Both the position numbers and the translations under genes were made by a program. The notes under the pieces were generated by a model that had not been told where the DNA came from, did no database searches, and saw only the letters and a program-made list of their open reading frames with translations. DNA of 8,425 bases from Planctomycetota bacterium (GTDB taxonomy: Bacteria; Planctomycetota; Brocadiia; JAJRTI01), in the NCBI GenBank assembly GCA_024278415.1, contig JAJRTI010000581.1, positions 1-8,425 of the forward strand. The letters are read 5' to 3'. Each line of letters opens with the position of its first letter. The stretch's first letter is position 1. This document shows, piece after piece, positions 1-5,239 of the stretch.

Positions 1-30
1 CAGGGTTGCGAGCTTCGCTCGCGAACCCTG
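1..30. other. Strong hairpin at the left edge
   Basis: An inverted repeat with a 12-bp stem (CAGGGTTGCGAG against CTCGC-G-AACCCTG, with one bulged G at 23) closes a 5-base loop, CTTCG. No T-run follows on the + strand. It could be the terminator of a gene left of the window, one end of a palindromic repeat element, or a structured RNA. The left edge truncates the context, so the function stays open. Confidence 0.55.
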
Positions 31-41
31 GTCTGGTTTAC

Positions 42-60
42 GGAAGCCCGTTGGGCTTCC
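42..60. other. Perfect 8-bp hairpin
   Basis: GGAAGCCC and GGGCTTCC form a perfect 8-bp stem around the loop GTT, 11 bases after the hairpin at 1-30. There is no T-tract on either side, so a classical Rho-independent terminator is not well supported. Two adjacent strong hairpins suggest either an upstream gene's terminator region or a palindromic intergenic repeat. Confidence 0.5.
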
Positions 61-121
61 CAGAGGCCGAACCCGCCCGGACCGGCCAAAGGCTCAGCCA
101 CGTTTTCTGCGCATGGCTGTA

Positions 122-152
122 GCACTTGGCTGAAATGTTACCAGCAGCGGAA
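122..152 (+). repeat. Dispersed short repeat, copy A
   Basis: The core is CTTGGCTGAAATGTTACC followed by GCAGCGGA. Bases 122-140 match 2237-2255 at 17 of 19 positions. The segment also matches the reverse complement of 2193-2221 (15 of 18 positions, a 3-base gap, then 8 of 8). Copies A and B are in opposite orientation on either side of the reductase and SGNH genes. The origin is unknown; a remnant of a mobile-element end or a shared regulatory site are both possible. Confidence 0.5.
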
Positions 153-262
153 GGCCTGCGCCGTCCGCAGATAGCGTACGAACGGCCCAGCATCGGAATG
201 CGAAGGCAATCCGTTCCAACTCCACTCTCAAGTAACTCGCGGCGGTCGGCCTGCCCTCGTTG

Positions 263-284
263 CGCTGGACGTGGCTGTCCAGCG
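263..284. other. 8-bp hairpin in the reductase leader
   Basis: CGCTGGAC and GTCCAGCG form a perfect 8-bp stem around a 6-base loop (GTGGCT), ending 62 bases before the reductase start codon. No T-run follows. If transcription starts upstream, this would be a 5'-UTR structure; otherwise it may be incidental in GC-rich DNA. Confidence 0.4.
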
Positions 285-346
285 TCGTTGCAGGGGGGGC
301 GAAGCTGCCTGAAGATCTGAAGTGTTACACAAAAAGGAAAACCGCC

Positions 347-928
347 ATGAACCTGCTCGCAATCCAAGGAAGCCCCCGCAAGAATGGCAATACGGACATC
401 GTGCTCGACCGCGTGTTGGCCCGGCTTCGAGACCGCCACGCGGCGCAAGTCGATAAGGTCTACGCCCATGACCTCGACATAGGCGGATGCAACGAGTGTT
501 TCGCCTGCCAGAAAGTGCTCGACGCGCCGGCGTGCGCGGTCCAAGACGACATGCAAGGGCTCTACGACAAGATGCTTGCCGCAGACCTCATCGTGTTCGC
601 ATCGCCGGTGTTCTGCTGGGGCGTGACCGCTCAACTCAAGGCCATCTGGGACCGGCTGTATGCGACGTTAAAGTTCGAGCAAGACCCCTACACTTCGCTG
701 CTGGCGGGCAAGGCCGCGGCCATGATCGTGACCGCGGGGGGCGACGTGGATGACGGCGCCACCGCGGCCGAGGAAGGCTTCACGAAGCTGTTCGAGTTTG
801 CCCGCGGCAAGATCGCCGGCACGCTCCTCGCGCCGTCGCTCAAGCAGCCCGAGGACACGGCTTCGGACGCGAAGTTGCTCGCCGGGGCCGACGCGTTCGC
901 AGACGACGTGGCCGCGGCCGTTGCGTGA
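347..928 (+). CDS. Flavodoxin-family NAD(P)H-dependent FMN reductase / iron-sulfur flavoprotein-like
   Basis: This 193-residue cytoplasmic protein has the NADPH-dependent FMN reductase (flavodoxin-like) fold. The start at 347 is chosen over an in-frame ATG at 260 because AAGGAA (334-339) lies 7 bases upstream and the protein then opens directly with the first beta strand. Residues 8-16 (GSPRKNGNT) form the flavin-phosphate loop. Residues 84-103 hold the second FMN-contact region (ASPVFCWGVTAQLK...DR), and residues 125-131 (AMIVTAG) a further core strand. Cysteines 48, 51, 54 and 63 give C-x2-C-x2-C-x8-C, a spacing like the compact 4Fe-4S motif of archaeal iron-sulfur flavoproteins. Cluster binding is inferred. 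The partner and substrate are unknown. The SGNH gene starts 80 bases downstream, so co-transcription is possible but a functional link is not evident. Confidence 0.88.
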   Translation: MNLLAIQGSPRKNGNTDIVLDRVLARLRDRHAAQVDKVYAHDLDIGGCNECFACQKVLDAPACAVQDDMQGLYDKMLAADLIVFASPVFCWGVTAQLKAIWDRLYATLKFEQDPYTSLLAGKAAAMIVTAGGDVDDGATAAEEGFTKLFEFARGKIAGTLLAPSLKQPEDTASDAKLLAGADAFADDVAAAVA

Positions 929-942
929 CCTTAGCCAGATGT

Positions 943-970
943 CGGGCGCCCGCAGGCGTCCCTGTACGCC
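943..970. other. Palindrome and small hairpin between the reductase and SGNH genes
   Basis: The perfect 10-bp palindrome CGGGCGCCCG (943-952) is followed by a hairpin with a 5-bp stem, GGCGT/ACGCC, and a 6-base loop (955-970). No T-run follows. It may weakly terminate or attenuate transcription between the two genes, or may be chance in GC-rich DNA. Confidence 0.25.
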
Positions 971-1008
971 TCCTCCCAAACAACACCTCACCATTTCAGG
1001 CAAATCAG

Positions 1009-2118
1009 ATGGCAACAGCCGTCCCTGGCCGCAGACGGAAGCTCCTCCGGCGCGGCTTCAAACTCACTATTCTGGGGCTGTCATTGGCCGCCCTTGTCTT
1101 TGGGCCTTCTGCTATTGAAAGCGCTATGTCCCATTATGTCCGCTTTCGCTTCAGAAGGCAGTTTGCGAAGAATGTCGCCCGAGTGGCAAGATTCATGAAT
1201 GAGAGGAGGCAAGACACGGGTCTCAATCCGGTTCTCACTCGCACCCGGGCCAGCAAATACCCCACGATCCCGTATGAACTCATTCCCGGCATTGACGTTT
1301 GTAGCAAGTATGCCGAGGTTATCCAACTGAACAAAGACGGCTTCAGGACGAACACACTTGTTCGCGACTATCATCAGTTTGCTCCGCGCCACTATGAGAC
1401 AGGGAGATTACCCAATGGCATCACCATTGCGCTTATTGGGGATTCCATCGCGTTTGGCGAGGGAGTGAGCAATGGCCAGAATTACGCGTCCCTGTTTGAA
1501 GGCAAACTTCGCAAGGGCCGCAGCATGGGGACGCGGGTCATCAATTCAGGGGTGCCGGGATACAATACCGCCGTCGAAGTCGAGGTGTTGAAATACAAAC
1601 TGCTCAAGTACTCGCCCGATGTGATACTGGTGGGTTTCTGTGGGAACGATGCCGACCTTCCGCATTACACCAACTTCGACGCCCTCGAACTGCTGAAGAA
1701 ACGGCGGCCTGGCGGCGTTCCTGAATGGTATTACCACATGAGAGGGTGGGCATCGGTTGAGGCCGCGTTTGGTCGGTTGCGCGATATTGCGAGATCGGCC
1801 GGGGTTCCTGTCGAGATTCTGCTTGATTGCACTTTTGTGCCGCCCAGCCTTCCGGATGATCCAGATGAGTACCTTGGGGATGCCAACAAGAGAGTGATTG
1901 CCTATTCAAAGGAGAATGGGTTTGGGACGATCGACCCCTTTCCAGGGCTGATCCGTGACCTGAAGCAGACGGGCCGAGAGCCTGAAGAGTATTGGGTGAA
2001 TAGGCATTCCAGCCCTCCTGATGCGCATCCTAACCCGCGAAAGCACCAATTGATTGCTGCGGCCATCTATGCCGCGTTCGAAAGGAAAGGCTACATTGCC
2101 CCTGTGCCGGGGGAATAG
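1009..2118 (+). CDS. Membrane-anchored SGNH/GDSL-family hydrolase
   Basis: A 369-residue protein with a signal anchor: basic residues 8-15 (RRRKLLRR) precede a hydrophobic segment at about 18-33, placing the catalytic domain outside the cytoplasmic membrane. SGNH blocks are present in order: GDS (144-146, nucleophile S146) within IALIGDSIAFGEG, the block II glycine in NSGVPGYNT (179-187), GND (212-214, oxyanion N213), and DAH (338-340, catalytic D338 and H340). The catalytic set is complete, so an active esterase, lipase or acyl-hydrolase is expected. The substrate cannot be read from sequence. The start at 1009 (AGG at 998-1000, 8 bases upstream) is preferred to a GTG at 925 that overlaps the preceding stop and adds 28 non-conserved-looking residues. 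G+C in sampled stretches is about 52%, against 63-68% in neighbours, which suggests a different origin. Confidence 0.88.
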   Translation: MATAVPGRRRKLLRRGFKLTILGLSLAALVFGPSAIESAMSHYVRFRFRRQFAKNVARVARFMNERRQDTGLNPVLTRTRASKYPTIPYELIPGIDVCSKYAEVIQLNKDGFRTNTLVRDYHQFAPRHYETGRLPNGITIALIGDSIAFGEGVSNGQNYASLFEGKLRKGRSMGTRVINSGVPGYNTAVEVEVLKYKLLKYSPDVILVGFCGNDADLPHYTNFDALELLKKRRPGGVPEWYYHMRGWASVEAAFGRLRDIARSAGVPVEILLDCTFVPPSLPDDPDEYLGDANKRVIAYSKENGFGTIDPFPGLIRDLKQTGREPEEYWVNRHSSPPDAHPNPRKHQLIAAAIYAAFERKGYIAPVPGE

Positions 2119-2133
2119 GCTTTGGTTGCGAGA

Positions 2134-2157
2134 GGACGCTTGGGCCCCTTGGCGTCC
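2134..2157 (+). terminator. Possible terminator hairpin after the SGNH gene
   Basis: GGACGC (2134-2139) and GCGTCC (2152-2157) form a 6-bp GC-rich stem 16 bases after the SGNH stop codon, with a 12-base loop. No T-tract follows, so it is at best a weak intrinsic terminator. Confidence 0.3.
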
Positions 2158-2184
2158 GGCGCACTGATGACTCACAATGCGTTG

Positions 2185-2253
2185 CATGTTATCCGCTGCC
2201 GGAGGTAACATGTCGGCCGAGCGAAGACCCCTCTTTGCACTCGGCTGAAATGT
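2185..2253. other. Overlapping, mutually exclusive inverted repeats
   Basis: Stem I pairs CATGTTA (2185-2191) with TAACATG (2206-2212) and can extend by TCC/GGA. Stem II pairs ACATGTCGGCCGAG (2208-2221) with CTCGGCTGAAATGT (2240-2253): 12 Watson-Crick pairs, one G-U and one mismatch, around an 18-base loop. Bases 2208-2212 are shared, so the two stems cannot form fully together. The structure ends 41 bases before the next start codon. It may be a terminator/leader structure, an operator, or two abutting repeat ends. Confidence 0.45.
2191..2221 (-). repeat. Dispersed short repeat, copy B
   Basis: Read on the minus strand from 2221, this begins CTCGGCCGACATGTTACC and continues to GCAGCGGAT. 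It aligns with copy A (125-152) at 15 of 18 positions, then a 3-base gap, then a shared GCAGCGGA. It is oriented opposite to copy A, so A and B form an inverted pair about 2.1 kb apart. No target-site duplication was seen outside them. Confidence 0.5.
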
Positions 2254-2255
2254 CA
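2237..2255 (+). repeat. Dispersed short repeat, copy C (partial)
   Basis: GCACTCGGCTGAAATGTCA matches copy A (122-140) at 17 of 19 bases and has the same orientation. The GCAGCGGA half is not retained; similarity ends near 2255. Copies B and C face each other across 18 bases. Confidence 0.45.
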
Positions 2256-2294
2256 TTGCCGGAGAATCACGGCACGGACCTATGAGGACCTCTC

Positions 2295-4133
2295 ATGGAA
2301 CGGCGAACCCCGGTTGCAGTCCTAACCGCTATCTTGGCTGCCCTCTTGGCGTTGTCCGCAGACATCGCTTTGGGCGCGGAGCGAACGCCTCGCAAACCAG
2401 GCGCTCTGCAATTCGGTGGGAGCGGTGGCGGGATCAAGATTCGTCCCGGCGTGGACCCAGGAGCGCCTGTACTCGCGGCCAGGACCGACGAGGTCGTCAT
2501 CACGGCGAACGAGGGCTACCTGGGATCATCGGGCTCGCTGAAGTTTGCCTACGACCGCAAGCGTCAAACGGAGCGGGCGCCCACGCACGCTCGATTTCGG
2601 TCCCATTTTCGGCATTTCTGCGAGGATGGCAGCTCCTGCGATTGGGGCGTCGTGTTCGCCGCCGCGGGCGAAGTCAGGGTGACGCCGATCATGAAGGTCG
2701 GCGCCCAGCAGGGCGGGCGGCGGTTGCTTGTTGTCTTCACGCCCATCGCGCCGGACAATCGCCGTGGCCCGTCTGTGTCCGCATCCCTGCAAACCACTCC
2801 GACCGGCGATGCGTTCGGCGCGCAGCCGAGTGTCGGGCTCACTGTCCCGGCGCCGGGCTTCTATGAGGTGAGCTTGAAGAGTTCGGCCGCGCAAGCGCCC
2901 GCGGATCGCGGCCGCGAGGTGGGGGACGTGAAGGCGTTGAAGCTCTCAGGCCCGGCCGTCGTGGGCGCTCGCTGCGTCACCATCCGCTCGCCGCGCACTG
3001 GCGCGGTGCACGGCCGCTTCAGTGCGCCGGGCAAGATTGTGCTCGCGGTGATCGAAACGCGTATCGCCACGCCGGATCAGCCGGGGCAGTATTTCCCCGT
3101 CACGACGCCGTTCGGGTATTTCGGCTCCACGTGGCGAAACGCGGAGCAGCGTTTCGGCGGCGCCAACTTCTCCATGTGGTCGGACCGTAAGGCGTCCAAG
3201 GCGGGGGACATCCCCAAGCTGTCGCGGCTCATCGCCTACCGGGCCGATTCGACCTACACGACCTTCGGGCACGAAGGCATCGGCGTCAAACCCATTGGAC
3301 GAAACCCGTGGCTCGACATGAAGCCGACTCCGACTCAAGTGCTGGCGATGCGCAAAGAACCCGGCATCGCCTACGACACGTACACGGGCTATTTTCTGAA
3401 CCTCGACACCGGCCAGTGGGAACTGTTCGCCTGTGGCCGGAAATACAACCGGCGCAAGAAGATCATTTACCTCAACGTTCGCGGATTCATGGAAGTGTTG
3501 TATCCCTCGCCGCACCGCCGTAGACAGGCCGACCGCCGCGGTTGGTACATGACGCAGGACGGCAAGTGGATCCAGATCACCAGCATGCGCCACGGCGCGT
3601 ACAAGGCGAACAAGAACTGGTCTCATCGCGACTACGAGATCACGCCCGACGGATGGTTCGCCATGGCCACCGGCGGGTGGTATCCGAACGACATCGCGCG
3701 CGGCGCACTGGAACTGCCTCAGGAATTCCGCGTCGATCCTGAGCAGCGCCCCGCCTACTTGAAGGGCGACAAACTGCGGCAGATTCTGGAGCTGCCCATC
3801 GTCATCGAAGACCTTCCTCCCATTGACATTCTGCGGGACCGCGCCACGATCCGGTTCAACATCCGCAAGGGCGACCTCACCGGCAAGGCCATCGTCTATT
3901 ACGGCCTGGAGGACAAAGCCACCTTTTGCCACGACATGAACGACCGACACTACGCGTTCGTGGCCAAGTGGAAATGGAAGCAGCACAAAACGGTCTCCGG
4001 CGCCCGGCTTGGCGAGAATCAGGTCACGCTCAGCAATCTGAAAAGCGGCGTTCAGTACTTCTACCGCATCCGCGTGTTCGGGAAGACTGCGCAGGTCTGG
4101 AACGACAAGACGGGCCGTTTCCGGACCGAGTAG
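2295..4133 (+). CDS. Exported protein, probable DUF3472 core with C-terminal FN3-like domain
   Basis: A 612-residue protein of unknown activity. The start at 2295 is supported by GAGGA (2284-2288), 6 bases upstream, and by a signal peptide (MERR, then hydrophobic to about residue 26, likely cut near ALG-AER, 28). Residues about 105-222 are beta-rich and contain a PAPGFYEVSLK segment, resembling the DUF5077-type domain that often precedes DUF3472. Residues about 265-430 look like DUF3472: FGYFGSTW, NFSMWSDRKA, FGHEGIGV, YDTYTGYFLNLDTGQWELFA, FMEVLYPS and RRGWYMTQDGKW appear in order. The C-terminus (about 515-612) reads as an FN3/purple-acid-phosphatase-type beta-sandwich (VTLSNLKSGVQYFYRIRV, ending GRFRTE). 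Family names are from recall of motif patterns, not a search. A surface or periplasmic carbohydrate-related role is plausible. The gene runs convergently into the propeller gene with one base between stop codons. Confidence 0.8.
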   Translation: MERRTPVAVLTAILAALLALSADIALGAERTPRKPGALQFGGSGGGIKIRPGVDPGAPVLAARTDEVVITANEGYLGSSGSLKFAYDRKRQTERAPTHARFRSHFRHFCEDGSSCDWGVVFAAAGEVRVTPIMKVGAQQGGRRLLVVFTPIAPDNRRGPSVSASLQTTPTGDAFGAQPSVGLTVPAPGFYEVSLKSSAAQAPADRGREVGDVKALKLSGPAVVGARCVTIRSPRTGAVHGRFSAPGKIVLAVIETRIATPDQPGQYFPVTTPFGYFGSTWRNAEQRFGGANFSMWSDRKASKAGDIPKLSRLIAYRADSTYTTFGHEGIGVKPIGRNPWLDMKPTPTQVLAMRKEPGIAYDTYTGYFLNLDTGQWELFACGRKYNRRKKIIYLNVRGFMEVLYPSPHRRRQADRRGWYMTQDGKWIQITSMRHGAYKANKNWSHRDYEITPDGWFAMATGGWYPNDIARGALELPQEFRVDPEQRPAYLKGDKLRQILELPIVIEDLPPIDILRDRATIRFNIRKGDLTGKAIVYYGLEDKATFCHDMNDRHYAFVAKWKWKQHKTVSGARLGENQVTLSNLKSGVQYFYRIRVFGKTAQVWNDKTGRFRTE

Positions 4134-4134
4134 A

Positions 4135-5214
4135 TCAGTGGGAGCGTTCTGGCGGGTTGTCGGCCCGCGTGCCCTTGGGCCCAATCGCGTAGAGAAAACC
4201 ATCGGTCCCCGCGATGCAAATCGTCTGATGAAGCCCGATTGCCGGAGAGCGGCCGACGGCCCCCTGTAGTGGGAAACGCCACAGTGGCGTCCCATCGGTG
4301 TTGATCGCGTGGAGCAGGTTGTCGCGCGAAACGATGTAAACCACCCCGTTGGCCCCGATAGCCGGCGACGACGAGACGCCCCCGCCGGTCGTGTACGACC
4401 ATTTCTCGGTTCCATCAGGATTGATGGCGTAGACCTTGTTGTCGAAGGAGCCGACAAAGATCGTTCCATCGGCCCCTACCCCGGGCGAACAGTAGACGGG
4501 GCCATCGGTCGTGAAGGCCCATATCTTCGTCCCGTCCGGACGGGTGGCGTACAGAATATTGTCGACGGACCCGACAAAGAGGGCGCCATCATTCCCAATC
4601 GCGGGCGACGATTCGATCGCCGCGCTCGTCTCGAAGGACCATCTCGCTGTGCCATCGGAGTTGATGGCATGCAGCCGATGGTCGTTTGCGCCCACGTAAA
4701 CCGTTCCATCGCGGCCAACAGCAGCAGAGGATCTCACTTCCCCCTGAATTGCGTAAGCCCATTTCGGGACGCCATCGGGTTTGATGGCGTGTACCTTGCC
4801 GTCGTCGGCGCCCAGGTAAATCGTGCCATCGGATCCGATTGTGGGAGAAGAGTGAACTGTGCTACCCAGAGCGAGCATCCACCGTTGCCGCCCCTCCGGG
4901 TCGATGGCGTACAGATCTCCTGCCACGTCGGGCGCGTAGACCACCCCATCGGCTCCGACTGCGGGACACGAACCAATGATTGCCGCGGCTGCGAATTTCC
5001 ATTTCACGCGGCCGCCGGGACGCACCGCATACACGCACTTGTCGTGACCCACATAGATCGTCCCGTCGGCCCCAATCGCGGCTGAAGTGGGGGCCTCGTC
5101 TCCAAGGCGCAAAGCCCACTGTGGAGTCGCGGCGTGAGGCCCCCGATAGGGACTGAGACCCGTGTGCCGCGCGTTGCCGCGAAACATCGGCCAAGGCGCT
5201 GAGGTGACCTCCAT
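4135..5214 (-). CDS. PQQ-type beta-propeller repeat protein, eight units, no signal peptide
   Basis: A 359-residue protein made almost entirely of a 40-residue repeat. The start at 5214 has AGGAGA (5224-5219) 4 bases upstream; an in-frame extension into the preceding gene lacks coding character. Residues 8-14 (WPMFRGN) and HTG (17-19) are an opening typical of PQQ-binding-like repeat proteins. Eight units follow from residue 43, each of the pattern SSPAIGxDGTIYVGxxDxxLYAINPDGTxKWxF. The last unit lacks the W strand, while an N-terminal QWALRL (32-37) supplies one, consistent with ring closure of an eight-bladed propeller. No signal peptide or membrane segment is visible, which is unexpected if it is an envelope protein. 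Such repeats are often structural or ligand-binding; enzymatic PQQ dehydrogenase activity is not indicated. It lies 25 bases downstream of the large exported-protein gene, so the two are probably co-transcribed. Confidence 0.85.
   Translation of the reverse strand: MEVTSAPWPMFRGNARHTGLSPYRGPHAATPQWALRLGDEAPTSAAIGADGTIYVGHDKCVYAVRPGGRVKWKFAAAAIIGSCPAVGADGVVYAPDVAGDLYAIDPEGRQRWMLALGSTVHSSPTIGSDGTIYLGADDGKVHAIKPDGVPKWAYAIQGEVRSSAAVGRDGTVYVGANDHRLHAINSDGTARWSFETSAAIESSPAIGNDGALFVGSVDNILYATRPDGTKIWAFTTDGPVYCSPGVGADGTIFVGSFDNKVYAINPDGTEKWSYTTGGGVSSSPAIGANGVVYIVSRDNLLHAINTDGTPLWRFPLQGAVGRSPAIGLHQTICIAGTDGFLYAIGPKGTRADNPPERSH
4138..5088 (-). repeat. In-register 120-bp tandem repeat coding the propeller units
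   Basis: Eight units encode residues 43-359. Similar 10-mers (TTGATGGCGT and variants, + strand) recur at 4301, 4421, 4541, 4661, 4781 and 4901, exactly 120 bases apart; weaker forms fall at 4181 and 5021. The first unit is one codon shorter (39 residues) and the last ends after 38. Regular spacing with diverged sequence fits old duplication under structural constraint rather than a recent expansion. Confidence 0.85.
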
Positions 5215-5239
5215 CGTGTCTCCTATCGCTTGCGCCCAG

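Larger units (their letters stand above)
61..346. other. Non-coding leader region before the reductase gene
   Basis: No convincing gene was found here. The open frames on both strands give arginine/proline-rich translations without recognisable motifs, and the long minus-strand frame is mostly antisense to the reductase gene. The stretch contains repeat copy A (122-152), a hairpin (263-284) and a run of seven G (293-299). No good promoter hexamer pair was visible. Confidence 0.5.

Noticed and set aside
126..320. 64-codon plus-strand frame in the leader
   Set aside because: Arginine/proline/serine-rich translation typical of non-coding GC-rich DNA, with its start inside repeat copy A.
38..634. 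198-codon minus-strand frame at the left
   Set aside because: More than half is antisense to the well-supported reductase gene, and the translation has no recognisable motif, signal or ribosome site.
925..1008. GTG start overlapping the reductase stop for the SGNH gene
   Set aside because: It would add 28 residues before the basic-plus-hydrophobic anchor; ATG 1009 has an AGG at suitable spacing and a normal N-terminus.
153..2190. A complete transposon between repeat copies A and B
   Set aside because: No transposase, recombinase or target-site duplication was found, so only the weaker repeat-bracketed-unit hypothesis is kept.
2946..4469. 507-codon minus-strand frame
   Set aside because: Antisense to the DUF3472-like gene and out of frame with the propeller gene; the low-complexity translation is a shadow of codon bias.
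4138..5088. Regular 120-bp spacing considered as a CRISPR-like or satellite array
   Set aside because: The period is exactly 40 codons in one frame and encodes propeller units; there are no identical repeats with unique spacers.
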